Part shown: one piece after another, positions 41,078 through 50,816 of the stretch | Numbering within the stretch: the first letter of the stretch is position 1 | Layout of the letters: every line of letters begins with the position of its first letter | Assembly (NCBI GenBank): GCA_910584005.1 | Contig: CAJTXR010000002.1 | Coordinates: forward strand, 186,001-250,000 | DNA length: 64,000 nt | Origin: an uncultured Anaeroplasmataceae bacterium | Lineage (GTDB): Bacteria; Bacillota_I; Bacilli_A; Acholeplasmatales; Anaeroplasmataceae | Direction of reading: 5' to 3' | The notes under the pieces: generated by a model | Databases searched by the model: none | The model's input: the letters and a program-made list of their open reading frames with translations, nothing else | Told to the model about the DNA's origin: nothing | Translations under genes and position numbers: made by a program

Positions 41078-43891
41078 ATGGATGAAATTATTATAAAAGG
41101 AGCAAGAGAAAATAATTTGAAAAATATTTCTTTGACTTTACCTAAAAATAAATTTATCGTTATGACGGGTTTGTCTGGAAGTGGCAAATCAAGTCTAGCA
41201 TTTGATACAATTTATCAAGAAGGTCAAAGAAGATTTGTTGAATCATTATCTAGTTATGCAAGACAATTTATTGGATCTATGGATAAACCAGATGTAGATA
41301 GTATAGAAGGATTATCTCCAGCAATTTCTATTGATCAAAAATCTGCAAGTCATAATCCCCGTTCTACAGTGGGAACAGTTACGGAAATTTACGATTATTT
41401 ACGAGTTTTATTTGCTCGAATTGGAACCCCTTATTGTCCTACACATCATATTCCAATTTCTTCTTTTTCAAATGAGCAAATTGTCAATAAAATATTAGAA
41501 ATGCCATTAGGATCAAGACTTTATATCACGTCCCCTGTGGTTTTTAGAGAAAAAGGAGAACATAAAGGCATTTTTGCAAAGTACTTACAGGAAGGATTTG
41601 TTCGGGCAATTGTTGATGGAGAAATGGTTGAATTAGATCATGATATTCAACTTGAAAAAAATAAAAAACATACGATAGATATCGTTGTTGAACGACTCGT
41701 ATTAAAAGAAGGTGTCCGTAGTAGAGTTGCTGAAGCAGTTGAACTTGCTGTTAAATTTTCAAAAGGATACGTAGAAGTAGTATGTGACGAAAAGACCACC
41801 TTTTACTCTACGGTTCATGCTTGTCCAGAATGTGGATATAGTTTGGCTTCCTTAGAACCCCGTTTATTTTCCTTTAATAGTCCTTTAGGAGCTTGTCCAG
41901 ATTGTAATGGATTGGGAAAGAAACTTACAGTTTCTAAGGATTTAGTTATTGAAGAAACAAAATCTTTAAATAATGGCTGTATCATTCCTTATCGAAATCA
42001 AGAAAAAGATAATTTAACCAATTTAACGATTGAACAAACCTGTCAATTTTATAAAATAAATATGAATACTCCTTTCAAAGATTTGCCAGAGGAGCATAAG
42101 CGTACAATCCTATATGGTTCAAAGGATCAAATTGATTTTAAAATGCGTTCTACCAGTGGTAGAGTTCATGAAAAGAAAGATTTTTTTGAAGGTGTTCTTA
42201 CAAATTTTCAAAGACGATATGTAGAAACCAATAGTGATTGGATTAGAGATTGGATTGAAGGCTACATGGTGGAAAATGAATGTGAAACCTGTAAGGGAGC
42301 TCGGTTAAATAAAAGTGTTCTTAATATTTTTATTAATGAAAAGAATATGAATGACGTTTGTCAAATGTCCATTGATGAGGTTTTAGACTGGTTTAAAAAT
42401 TTAAAGCTAAGTGAAGAAAAACAAATGATTTCTAAATTAGCAATCAAAGAAATTACAGATCGTTTATCTTTTTTAAAAAATGTTGGGTTAGAATATTTAA
42501 CTTTAAGCAGAAGTGCAGATACATTAAGCGGTGGAGAGGCTCAACGAATTCGACTAGCAACTCAAATTGGTTCGCGTTTAACAGGCGTTTTGTATGTTTT
42601 AGATGAACCTTCTATTGGTTTACATCAAAGAGATAATGCTCGATTAATCCAGACATTAAAAGAAATGAGAGATTTAGGAAATACATTAATTGTTGTTGAA
42701 CATGATGATGAAACGATGCGTTCCTGTGATTACTTAGTGGATATTGGACCAAAGGCGGGGATACATGGTGGAGAAATTGTAGCATTAGGAACCCCAGATG
42801 AGGTTATAAAAAACCCGAATAGTATTACAGGCCTTTATTTATCTGGAAAAAAGAAAATTGAAGTTCCTAGTTCTAGAAGAAAAGGAACTAAAAAATCAAT
42901 TAAAATTATAGGGGCATCCGAAAACAATCTAAAAAATATTAACGTAACAATTCCATTAGGTAAAATTACTTGTGTGACAGGAGTGTCTGGATCTGGAAAA
43001 TCTACACTTGTGAATGAAGTTTTATATAAAAATGCCTATGTAAAACTATACCAAGCTAAAAAAGTTTCTCCTGGCAAAGTTAAAAAAATTGAAGGATTAG
43101 AGCATATTGATCGAATTGTGCATATTTCTCAACAGCCTATTGGCCGAACTCCAAGAAGTAACCCAGCAACATATACAGGTGTTTTTGATGATATAAGAGA
43201 ACTATTTAGTCAAACAACGGATGCTAAAATAAAGGGATACGATAAATCTAGATTTTCATTTAATGTGCGAGGCGGAAGATGTGAGGCCTGTTCAGGAGAT
43301 GGGGTTAAACGAATTTCAATGCATTTCTTACCAGATGTCTATGTTCCTTGTGAAGTATGTCATGGAACGAGGTACCAGCAAGAAACTCTAGATATCAAAT
43401 TTAAAGGAAAAAGTATTGCTGATGTTCTAAACATGACTGTGGAGGATGCTGTTCAATTTTTTGATGCGTTTCCTAAAATTAAATCCAAATTACAAACGAT
43501 TTATGATGTTGGATTAGGGTATATTAAATTAGGACAATCCTCTACTACGTTAAGTGGTGGAGAGGCACAAAGAGTAAAACTAGCTTATGAACTCCACTCC
43601 AAAATTACAGATAGAACGTTATATATTTTAGATGAGCCTACAACAGGACTTCATGTAGATGATATTAAACGTTTAATGGAAGTTATCGCAAGAATTGCAG
43701 ATGCGAAAGCAACTGTTATTATTATTGAGCATAATTTAGATGTAATTAAATTGGCGGATTATATTATCGATTTAGGCCCTGAAGGTGGAAATCGTGGTGG
43801 AACTGTATTATTTGAAGGAACTCCAGAAGACCTTGTTAAACAAGAAAATTCATATACAGCCCAGTATTTAAGACCCTTATTAAAAATGTGA
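41078..43891 (+). CDS. uvrA: UvrABC excinuclease subunit A
   Basis: Damage-recognition ATPase of nucleotide excision repair, 937 residues, the normal length. It has two ABC modules: Walker A GLSGSGKSS and GVSGSGKST, signatures LSGGEAQR in both halves, and Walker B VLDEPSIGL and ILDEPTTGL. Zinc-binding cysteine sets are CPECG...CPDCNG and CEACSG...CEVCHG. It lies 13 bases after ligA with a modest SD (GGTGAT), so the two form a repair operon. uvrB is not in the window. Confidence 0.97.
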   Translation: MDEIIIKGARENNLKNISLTLPKNKFIVMTGLSGSGKSSLAFDTIYQEGQRRFVESLSSYARQFIGSMDKPDVDSIEGLSPAISIDQKSASHNPRSTVGTVTEIYDYLRVLFARIGTPYCPTHHIPISSFSNEQIVNKILEMPLGSRLYITSPVVFREKGEHKGIFAKYLQEGFVRAIVDGEMVELDHDIQLEKNKKHTIDIVVERLVLKEGVRSRVAEAVELAVKFSKGYVEVVCDEKTTFYSTVHACPECGYSLASLEPRLFSFNSPLGACPDCNGLGKKLTVSKDLVIEETKSLNNGCIIPYRNQEKDNLTNLTIEQTCQFYKINMNTPFKDLPEEHKRTILYGSKDQIDFKMRSTSGRVHEKKDFFEGVLTNFQRRYVETNSDWIRDWIEGYMVENECETCKGARLNKSVLNIFINEKNMNDVCQMSIDEVLDWFKNLKLSEEKQMISKLAIKEITDRLSFLKNVGLEYLTLSRSADTLSGGEAQRIRLATQIGSRLTGVLYVLDEPSIGLHQRDNARLIQTLKEMRDLGNTLIVVEHDDETMRSCDYLVDIGPKAGIHGGEIVALGTPDEVIKNPNSITGLYLSGKKKIEVPSSRRKGTKKSIKIIGASENNLKNINVTIPLGKITCVTGVSGSGKSTLVNEVLYKNAYVKLYQAKKVSPGKVKKIEGLEHIDRIVHISQQPIGRTPRSNPATYTGVFDDIRELFSQTTDAKIKGYDKSRFSFNVRGGRCEACSGDGVKRISMHFLPDVYVPCEVCHGTRYQQETLDIKFKGKSIADVLNMTVEDAVQFFDAFPKIKSKLQTIYDVGLGYIKLGQSSTTLSGGEAQRVKLAYELHSKITDRTLYILDEPTTGLHVDDIKRLMEVIARIADAKATVIIIEHNLDVIKLADYIIDLGPEGGNRGGTVLFEGTPEDLVKQENSYTAQYLRPLLKM

Positions 43892-43916
43892 TATTGTAGG
43901 ATTTATCAAATACTTC

Positions 43917-43945
43917 TTGTATATTGTGAGATTATTTGATATAAT
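43917..43945 (+). promoter_or_regulatory. Promoter of the 43975 lipoprotein gene
   Basis: TTGTAT (43917-43922), 17-base spacer, TATAAT (43940-43945). Confidence 0.65.
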
Positions 43946-43974
43946 TCTTTTGTTAAAAATAAAGGAGTAAATCT

Positions 43975-44661
43975 ATGAAGAAATTGTCATGTATTATATT
44001 AATGAGTATAACAATCCTTCTTGCTGGATGTAGCGGTAAAAAACCAAAAACGGAACTTATAAGAGATTATCCAGCAACCGAAATAAAATCTGCTTTAAGC
44101 TTAGATGATACTTTAAATGGAACAAGTTTAAAATCGGATATTGATAAAAATATAGCGTATTATGATGTGAAAATAGCTCCAAATGCAAACGATTCTTTAT
44201 TTTATAATGCAATAAATATTGAAGAATTTACAAATGATCGCTTAGAAAAATTCCGAATTAATTTATTATATTTTAATAAAAATTTATTATCAACTACGGC
44301 TCAGAATTTTGTAAATGAAATGAATAGTAAGGAATATGGATTATCTAAAAGTATATCTAAGTCTTTTCCAATAGTAGAAAACAGAACTGCTTCCCTTTTA
44401 GATAATTTAGCGATTTCAAAGGATGTAACTTTACCAAAGGATTTTACTAAAAAAGAAAATGATGAGCGTATGCTTGTTGTTACTTATATGCCAACCTATT
44501 GTGTTCATTTCGATGGGAAACAAGAACTTGCTAGAATTTATTTAATGATTCCTGTTTATTATGCTTTTTCTTATACTTCTGAACTAGGCACATATGTTGA
44601 TGGAATTAAAGAATATAAAGTAAATTTAACAGAAGATGGTTTATTGCCACAACAAGAATAA
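43975..44661 (+). CDS. Hypothetical lipoprotein
   Basis: Lipoprotein of 228 residues with signal peptide and lipobox LAGC (Cys19), followed by the polar linker SGKKPKTE. The body alternates helices and strands (FRINLLYFNKNLL; late strands LVVTYMPTYCVHF and IYLMIPVYYAFSY). No known family motif is seen. It has its own promoter, SD (AAAGGAG) and terminator. The downstream tsa genes have a separate promoter. Confidence 0.65.
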   Translation: MKKLSCIILMSITILLAGCSGKKPKTELIRDYPATEIKSALSLDDTLNGTSLKSDIDKNIAYYDVKIAPNANDSLFYNAINIEEFTNDRLEKFRINLLYFNKNLLSTTAQNFVNEMNSKEYGLSKSISKSFPIVENRTASLLDNLAISKDVTLPKDFTKKENDERMLVVTYMPTYCVHFDGKQELARIYLMIPVYYAFSYTSELGTYVDGIKEYKVNLTEDGLLPQQE

Positions 44662-44669
44662 ATATTTTA

Positions 44670-44697
44670 AAACTCTCCAATTCAGGAGAGTTTTTTT
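44670..44697 (+). terminator. Rho-independent terminator
   Basis: AAACTCTCC / GGAGAGTTT stem with AATTCA loop and T run. Confidence 0.85.
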
Positions 44698-44716
44698 ATG
44701 TTTCCAAGATTTTATT

Positions 44717-44745
44717 TTGTTTTTTATGACAGAAAGTGATATACT
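44717..44745 (+). promoter_or_regulatory. Promoter of the tsaE operon
   Basis: TTGTTT (44717-44722), 17-base spacer, TATACT (44740-44745). The expected transcription start is only about 10 bases before the tsaE ATG. Confidence 0.6.
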
Positions 44746-44761
44746 TGTTATGGTGATAAAA

Positions 44762-45208
44762 ATGGAAAAACATTTTGAAAGTAATCAACCTATAGATACA
44801 ATACAACTAGGAGAAAAAGTAGGAATACTTTTAAATGAATCGGATGTTATCCTTTTAACAGGGGATTTATCAGCAGGTAAAACAACAATAACAAAAGGAA
44901 TAGGGAAGGCATTAGAAGTAAAAAAAGTGATTAACTCTCCAACCTTTACAATTGTAAAAGAATATTCAGGGCGGATTCCTCTTTACCATTTAGATTTATA
45001 TCGTTTAGATGGATTAAATCAGGATTATGATTTAGAGGAATATATGAATGGAAACGGGGTTTGTGTGATTGAATGGCCTCATCAGGTAGAAGAAATTTTA
45101 CCTGATGAGTACTTAGAAATCCATTTAGAACATAAGGATGAAACCAAAAGGAGAATTACCATTAGAGCCTATGGAAAACATTATGAGGAGATTCTAAAAA
45201 AATTATGA
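44762..45208 (+). CDS. tsaE: tRNA threonylcarbamoyladenosine biosynthesis ATPase TsaE
   Basis: Small ATPase of 148 residues needed with TsaB and TsaD for the t6A37 modification of ANN-decoding tRNAs. Walker A is GDLSAGKTTITKG, then the family motif SPTFTIVKEYSG and YHLDLYRL, and the late VIEWPHQ. I start at the ATG at 44762 (GGTGAT just upstream); a frame reaching back to 44636 would cross a terminator and the promoter. It overlaps tsaB by ATGA. tsaD, often next door, is not in this window. Confidence 0.93.
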   Translation: MEKHFESNQPIDTIQLGEKVGILLNESDVILLTGDLSAGKTTITKGIGKALEVKKVINSPTFTIVKEYSGRIPLYHLDLYRLDGLNQDYDLEEYMNGNGVCVIEWPHQVEEILPDEYLEIHLEHKDETKRRITIRAYGKHYEEILKKL

Positions 45209-45789
45209 AAACATTACTAATTGATTCAGCAACAAATGTGTTATATACTGCATTATGTGAAGATGATAAAATTCTCTTTGAATCCTATGTGAATGGAAAA
45301 AATGATCATGCTAAAGCAATTATTGTGGAAATTGAAAAAGCATGTCATCAAGCAAATACAGAGGTATCTAAGATAGATCAAGTTATTGTAGGATATGGAC
45401 CTGGTTCTTATACAGGTGTGAGAATGGGAGTAACTGTGGGAAAAATGATTGCGACACTAAAACCGCAAATCAAATTGTATACAATATCTACTTTATTTTT
45501 AATGGCAAGTGGGTATGATGATGCTTGCGTTTTAGCAAGTATAGATGCAAGAAGAGGAAATTGCTTCGGTTGTATATATGATTTCAAACATATGGAATAT
45601 AAAGTAAAAGAATCTTTAATTGCAAAAGAAGAATTAATGAAACATGACCATCAATATGAAGTCACAGAACAAAAATTTAGAGTTAATCCTTTTAAAGTAA
45701 TAAAAAACGCAACTTTAGTAGAAGAACCAAGGCTATTAGTTCCAAACTATTTAAGGGAAACAGAAGCGGAGCGGAATTTGAATGCTTAG
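45205..45789 (+). CDS. tsaB: tRNA threonylcarbamoyladenosine biosynthesis protein TsaB
   Basis: Non-catalytic partner of TsaD in t6A synthesis, 194 residues, from the ASKHA superfamily. It has the N-terminal LLIDSATNVLYTAL strand pair, DHAKAII in place of the HS motif of TsaD, and the signature VGYGPGSYTGVRMGV. It is somewhat shorter than the typical 220-230. It starts in the tsaE stop and overlaps the next GNAT gene by eight bases. Confidence 0.93.
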   Translation: MKTLLIDSATNVLYTALCEDDKILFESYVNGKNDHAKAIIVEIEKACHQANTEVSKIDQVIVGYGPGSYTGVRMGVTVGKMIATLKPQIKLYTISTLFLMASGYDDACVLASIDARRGNCFGCIYDFKHMEYKVKESLIAKEELMKHDHQYEVTEQKFRVNPFKVIKNATLVEEPRLLVPNYLRETEAERNLNA

Positions 45790-46906
45790 AAGGTATGAAC
45801 GAAAAGATATTCCTGAGATTGTAAAATTAGAAAAACTACAGTTAGAATCCTCTTTAGAGGAAAGCTATTATATATCCGATTTAACAAATTCCTTAGCTTA
45901 TCATTATGTATGGGAAGAAAATGAACAAATTCTAGGTTTTGTTTCTTCGATTTTTGATGGGTGCTCATTAGAAATTTTAAATATAGTTATTGATAAGCCT
46001 TATCAATCTAAAGGGTATGGAACTAAACTTTTGGCATTCGTTTTAGATGAACTTGTTCCTTTAGGATTAAAACAAGCTTCTTTAGAGGTTCGTCCTTCAA
46101 ATCTTAATGCAATTCATTTATATGAAAAGCTAGGCTTTAAAACAGTGCGGATCCGTAAAGAGTATTATAAAAACAAAGAAGATGCCTATTTTATGCAGAA
46201 ACTTTATGATGAAAAAAAAGATATTGTAAATCTAGAAGCAATCTTGTTTTCTAAAAAAACTGGTTTAAAATACACAAGTGATTTTAAAGAACGGTATTGC
46301 TTAAATTATTATGATCTTTATGATTATAAAATTGATTCTTTAAAAGATTTTTCTTATGAAGATTATATTTTATTTCTCTCTAATTGGTTGGATGAGAATC
46401 TTTTTAAAGGATTTGAAATTTCTAGTTGTGCTTTACTCCATGTGAATGCTTATCATTATCACAGTTTAACTAAAAAGAACTATACAGTAAGTTTTAATTA
46501 TCTAGAAGACAATTTAGAATATATATACAAAATCAATAAAGAATATGGAAAAGAATATGCTCAAAAATATGCCAAGTTTGTCAATGATAATATTAAAAAA
46601 GGCAAAATAAATAGTTATTCTGTAATGATTGATTGTAAGACCGTTGGCACCGTTTTACTGCTAGAATATACCCAAAGTATTTATATTTATAGTTTATATG
46701 TGGACGAGGAAAATCGTCATCAAGGAATTGCTTCTGCTTTAATGGATGCGTGTGTCAAATATGCCAAAAAGAAAAACAAATGTGAACTATATTTAGAAGC
46801 AGAATTAGGAGAAACGCCAATTGAAATGTATAAGAAAATGAATTTCAAAGAGGTAGAAACTCTTTATGAAATGTTTCAGGAGAAATCATGGAAAAAACAA
46901 ATGTAA
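45782..46906 (+). CDS. RimI-like N-acetyltransferase fused to a second GNAT domain
   Basis: Protein of 374 residues with two GNAT domains. The N-terminal domain (1 to about 145) has the RimI pattern IVIDKPYQSKGYGTKLL and LEVRPSNLNAIHLYEKLGFK, fitting its position after tsaE-tsaB, where rimI normally lies. After a linker of about 80 residues the C-terminal domain (about 285-374) has LYVDEENRHQGIASALMD and an EMYKKMNFKEVE end. RimI alone is about 150 residues, so this is a fusion. The second acceptor substrate is unknown. It overlaps the next gene by 19 bases. Confidence 0.8.
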   Translation: MLRRYERKDIPEIVKLEKLQLESSLEESYYISDLTNSLAYHYVWEENEQILGFVSSIFDGCSLEILNIVIDKPYQSKGYGTKLLAFVLDELVPLGLKQASLEVRPSNLNAIHLYEKLGFKTVRIRKEYYKNKEDAYFMQKLYDEKKDIVNLEAILFSKKTGLKYTSDFKERYCLNYYDLYDYKIDSLKDFSYEDYILFLSNWLDENLFKGFEISSCALLHVNAYHYHSLTKKNYTVSFNYLEDNLEYIYKINKEYGKEYAQKYAKFVNDNIKKGKINSYSVMIDCKTVGTVLLLEYTQSIYIYSLYVDEENRHQGIASALMDACVKYAKKKNKCELYLEAELGETPIEMYKKMNFKEVETLYEMFQEKSWKKQM

Positions 46907-47373
46907 TGCGTATTTTAGAACAGAAAAAAATTCCATATGAAGCGTTGGAATATCCTCACGAAGAAGGCGTTTGTGTGAGCGGTATAGATGTTGCAAATCT
47001 TCTAAACCAAAATCCAAATGAGGTTTTTAAAACCATCGTTACAATCGGACATAGTAAGCATTATTATGTGTTTGTCATCCCTGTAACTGAAGAAATAGAT
47101 TTAAAAAAGGCTGCTTTAGCGGTAAAAGAAAAATCAGTTGAACTGATTTCAGTTAAAGATTTATTTAAAATTACAGGGTATATTCGAGGGGGGTGCAGTC
47201 CTATCGGAATGAAGAAACAATTTGTTACTATTTATCACAGCTCTGCTGAAGAAAACAAACATATCATTTTTTCAGCAGGTAAGATTGGATATCAAGTAAA
47301 AGTAAGTCCTAATGATTTGAAGAAAACTCTATATATGGAGTTTTCAGATATAACACGGGAAACAAAAGAATGA
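46888..47373 (+). CDS. ybaK: Cys-tRNA(Pro)/Cys-tRNA(Cys) deacylase, YbaK/EbsC family
   Basis: Editing deacylase of 161 residues that clears Cys mischarged on tRNA-Pro. Motifs: VFKTIVTIG near the start of the fold (conserved Lys), and YIRGGCSPIGMKK, the YbaK-specific GGxSPxG loop. Length is standard. It is the last gene of the tsaE operon, overlapping the GNAT gene by 19 bases and followed immediately by a terminator. The group is unified by tRNA modification, acetylation and proofreading. Confidence 0.92.
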   Translation: MEKTNVMRILEQKKIPYEALEYPHEEGVCVSGIDVANLLNQNPNEVFKTIVTIGHSKHYYVFVIPVTEEIDLKKAALAVKEKSVELISVKDLFKITGYIRGGCSPIGMKKQFVTIYHSSAEENKHIIFSAGKIGYQVKVSPNDLKKTLYMEFSDITRETKE

Positions 47374-47398
47374 CTCTATAAATTTATAGAGTTTTTTT
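47373..47398 (+). terminator. Rho-independent terminator after ybaK
   Basis: A self-complementary ACTCTATAAATTTATAGAGT then a T run. It begins at the stop codon. Confidence 0.8.
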
Positions 47399-47498
47399 CT
47401 TTAAGAAAATGCTTTTATTTACTATCATTTTTTTTATAAATATTGTATAATAGGATTAAATATTTTTTATGAAATTTTAGTTTTATAGGAGGAATCTT

Positions 47499-49145
47499 AT
47501 GGAAGAGGTTAGTAACTATATTAAAACATTAATGGCAGAGGATTTAAAGGCGGGAAGAGTAAAAGAAATCATTACTCGATTTCCACCAGAGCCTAATGCT
47601 TATTTACATATCGGTCATGCTCGAGCAATCATAACTAATTTTGAATCAGCTAAAGCCTATGGCGGAAAAACCAACCTACGTTTTGATGATACAAATCCCA
47701 CAAAAGAAGATAATGAATATGTAGATGCGATTAAGGAAGATTTAAAATGGCTGGGATATACTCCAAATCATGTTTTCTTTGGAAGTGATTATTTTGAGGC
47801 AACCTATGAAAAAGCGGTTTTATTAATCAAAAAGGGATTAGCCTATGTAGATGATTTAACTCAAGAAGAAACTTCTAAGTATCGTGGAACCTTAACTGAG
47901 CCTGGTAAAAATTCTCCATATCGGAATCGGAGTATCGAAGAAAATCTTGATTTATTTGCAAGAATGCGTGCAGGTGAATTTAAGGATGGAGAAAAAACAT
48001 TGAAAGCGAAGATTGATATGGCAAGTCCAAATATCAATATGAGAGATCCTGTTTTATATCGGATTATTCATATGCATCATCATCGTCAAGGAGATAAGTG
48101 GTGTATCTATCCGATGTATGATTTCGCTCATCCTTTACAGGATAGTTTTGAAGGAATTACCCATTCCTGTTGTTCATTAGAGTTTGATAACCATCGAGTT
48201 CTATATGATTGGGTATTGGCGAATACCGAAGTTGAACATATTTCTCACCAATATGAATTTGGTAGATTAAATATCACAGGTATGGTTATGTCTAAACGAT
48301 ATTTACGAACTTTAGTTGATACTAAGAAGGTTTCTGGTTATGATGATCCAAGAATGCCAACTTTAGTTGGATTAAAACGTCGTGGTTTTACTGCTGATTC
48401 CATAAAGAATTTTATTCTTTCGACTGGGTTATCTAGAGTGAATTCAACAGTGGACTATCAGGCTTTAGAAGAAGCATTAAGAGATGATTTAAAAATGAAG
48501 GCTTTAAGACCTTCTGCAGTTCTTAATCCTATTTTAGTTCAAATTGATAACTATCCTGAAGGACAAATTGAATATATGGATTGTCCGAATAATACAGAAA
48601 ATGAAGAACTTGGATCTAGAAAAATTGCCTTTGGTCGATACGTATATATAGAGAAAGATGATTTTATTGAAGAAAAACCAAACAAAAAATGGAAACGACT
48701 TGCGTTAGGTGTAGAAGTACGTTTAATGCATGCTTATTTTATTACGGCGACGAGTGTGGAGAAGGATGCAGAAGGAAATATCACCTTAATTCATGCCACC
48801 TATGATCCTGCAACTCGTTCAGGTTCTGGATTCAATGAAAGAAAGCCAAACGGAAATATTCATTTCGTAGAAAAGACAACTGCACTTCCTGCAACTTTCC
48901 GTTTATTTGATGCCTTGATTTTACCAGAAACAGAGGAAACAAAGGATTGTGATTTTATAGAAAGATTAAATCCAAACTCAATGTCTATTACTAAAGGCTT
49001 TGTTGAGGCATCTTTAAAAGGAACCAAACCTTTTGATCACTATCAGTTTGTTCGGAATGGATATTATACAACAGATAAAGATAGTACAGAAGATGAACTT
49101 GTTTTCAACTGTACAGTTAGTTTAAAATCATCATTTAAATTATAA
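47499..49145 (+). CDS. glnS: Glutaminyl-tRNA synthetase
   Basis: Class Ic aminoacyl-tRNA synthetase of 548 residues. It has the HIGH motif in RFPPEPNAYLHIGHARAI, the LRFDDTNPTKED segment, and the KMSKS-like loop VMSKRYL. The PEPNGYLHIGHAKSI-type start and length place it with GlnRS rather than GluRS. Two C-terminal beta-barrel domains recognise the tRNA. Its presence means Gln-tRNA is charged directly rather than only via GatCAB. SD AGGAGG. It is a single-gene unit with a terminator. Confidence 0.95.
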   Translation: MEEVSNYIKTLMAEDLKAGRVKEIITRFPPEPNAYLHIGHARAIITNFESAKAYGGKTNLRFDDTNPTKEDNEYVDAIKEDLKWLGYTPNHVFFGSDYFEATYEKAVLLIKKGLAYVDDLTQEETSKYRGTLTEPGKNSPYRNRSIEENLDLFARMRAGEFKDGEKTLKAKIDMASPNINMRDPVLYRIIHMHHHRQGDKWCIYPMYDFAHPLQDSFEGITHSCCSLEFDNHRVLYDWVLANTEVEHISHQYEFGRLNITGMVMSKRYLRTLVDTKKVSGYDDPRMPTLVGLKRRGFTADSIKNFILSTGLSRVNSTVDYQALEEALRDDLKMKALRPSAVLNPILVQIDNYPEGQIEYMDCPNNTENEELGSRKIAFGRYVYIEKDDFIEEKPNKKWKRLALGVEVRLMHAYFITATSVEKDAEGNITLIHATYDPATRSGSGFNERKPNGNIHFVEKTTALPATFRLFDALILPETEETKDCDFIERLNPNSMSITKGFVEASLKGTKPFDHYQFVRNGYYTTDKDSTEDELVFNCTVSLKSSFKL

Positions 49146-49177
49146 AAATTAGGGACTGCATTGCAGCCCCAATTTTT
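49145..49177 (+). terminator. Rho-independent terminator after glnS
   Basis: Imperfect stem AAATTAGGGACTGC / GCAGCCCCAATTT, with a TTTT end. Confidence 0.7.
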
Positions 49178-49198
49178 AAGAGAAAAGGAGAAAAAACC

Positions 49199-50776
49199 AT
49201 GTTAAAAACAGTAAACTTAGGATTGCAATATGGATCTAGAAAACTTTTTGAACATGTAGACATTACTTTTACAAAAGGAAATTGTTATGGAATCATTGGA
49301 GCAAATGGAGCAGGTAAATCCACATTTCTAAAACTTCTTTCTGGTGAGATTGAATCTACAACTGGAGAAGTCATATTAGATAAGAATGAAAGAATGTCTG
49401 TTTTGAAACAGGATCAAAATGCATATAATGACAAAACCGTTTTAGACACAGTATTATTAGGGCATCCTAGATTAATCCAAATCAAAGAACAGAAAGATGC
49501 ATTATATGCTAAAGAAGACTTTTCCGAAGAGGATGGACTTTTGGCCGCAGAACTAGAAGGTGAATTTGCCGAGCTTGGTGGATGGGAGGCAGAAACTGAT
49601 GCTGCGACTCTATTAAATGGAATTGGAATAGATGAGGATTACCATTATATGTTGATGGGGGATTTGGATGCTAAACTAAAAATTAAGGTATTACTTGCTC
49701 AAGCTCTATTTGGAAATCCTGACATTTTGCTTTTGGATGAGCCTACAAATAATTTAGATTATAAATCAACAAGATGGCTTGAAAACTTTTTATTAAATTT
49801 TGAAAATACGGTTTTAATTGTTTCTCATGACAGACATTTCTTAAATAATGTATGTACGCATATATGCGATGTTGATTTTGGAAAAATTAAGCTGTATGTT
49901 GGTAATTATGAGTTCTGGTATGAATCTAGTCAATTGGCATTACAGCAGGCTAAAGATCAAAATAAGAAAAGCGAACAGAAAGTCAAAGAGCTACAAGAGT
50001 TTATTGCTCGATTTTCAGCAAATAAGTCAAAATCCCGTCAAGCTACATCACGTAAAAAGCTTTTAGAAAAAATAAAGATTGAAGATATAGAGCCTTCTTC
50101 TAGAAGATATCCATACATTGGATTTAAACCAAATCGAGAGGTGGGAAATGATATTTTATTTGTGGAAAATTTATCTAAACCAGGCCTTTTTAAGAATTTA
50201 ACCTTTAGTGTAAATAAAAATGATAAAATTGCTTTTTTAGCTGAGAATTCTGTAATTATAACGACTTTATTTAATATTTTATCTGGTAAAGATCAGGATT
50301 ATAGTGGAAAGTTTAAATGGGGAATTACAACTACAACAGGTTTTTTGCCACAGGAAAACAAAACATATTTTGAGAAAGATTTATCCTTAGTCGATTGGTT
50401 AAGACAATATTCAAAGGAGGATCAAACTGAAAGTTTTATTCGTGGTTGGTTAGGAAGAATGTTGTTTAGTGGAGAAGAATCTTTAAAAAAATGTAATGTT
50501 TTATCTGGTGGAGAAAAAGTTCGCTGTATGTTTGCTAAACTCATGTTAGAATCACCGAATGTATTGGTTTTAGAAGATCCAACCAATCACTTAGATTTGG
50601 AATCTATTACAGCATTGAATGAAGGAATGAAAGCATATAAAGGAAATATTTTATTTTCAAGTCATGATGCCGAACTTCTAGAAACTGTAGCCAATCGAAT
50701 TATTTCCTTTGAAAAAGATGGTACCATTATAGATAAAATGATTACTTACGAGGAGTTTTTGGATTCTAAGGAGTAA
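49199..50776 (+). CDS. ABC-F family ATPase
   Basis: Soluble ribosome-associated ABC-F protein of 525 residues with two ABC domains and a charged linker (about 245-310, KKSEQKVKELQEF). First half: Walker A GANGAGKST and Walker B LLLDEPTNNLD, but the signature is LDAKLKIKVLLAQAL, not LSGGQ. Second half: the Walker A position reads AENSVIITTLF, lacking the Gly-Lys core, while the signature LSGGEKVR and a Walker B with Asp in place of the catalytic Glu (VLEDPTNHLD) are seen. This YbiT/YkpA-like pattern suggests one productive ATP site. The role is probably translation-related; drug resistance is not implied. Confidence 0.85.
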   Translation: MLKTVNLGLQYGSRKLFEHVDITFTKGNCYGIIGANGAGKSTFLKLLSGEIESTTGEVILDKNERMSVLKQDQNAYNDKTVLDTVLLGHPRLIQIKEQKDALYAKEDFSEEDGLLAAELEGEFAELGGWEAETDAATLLNGIGIDEDYHYMLMGDLDAKLKIKVLLAQALFGNPDILLLDEPTNNLDYKSTRWLENFLLNFENTVLIVSHDRHFLNNVCTHICDVDFGKIKLYVGNYEFWYESSQLALQQAKDQNKKSEQKVKELQEFIARFSANKSKSRQATSRKKLLEKIKIEDIEPSSRRYPYIGFKPNREVGNDILFVENLSKPGLFKNLTFSVNKNDKIAFLAENSVIITTLFNILSGKDQDYSGKFKWGITTTTGFLPQENKTYFEKDLSLVDWLRQYSKEDQTESFIRGWLGRMLFSGEESLKKCNVLSGGEKVRCMFAKLMLESPNVLVLEDPTNHLDLESITALNEGMKAYKGNILFSSHDAELLETVANRIISFEKDGTIIDKMITYEEFLDSKE

Positions 50777-50816
50777 AGGGATTTACATCAAAAATAGAAA
50801 GTAAGGAGGGATAAGC

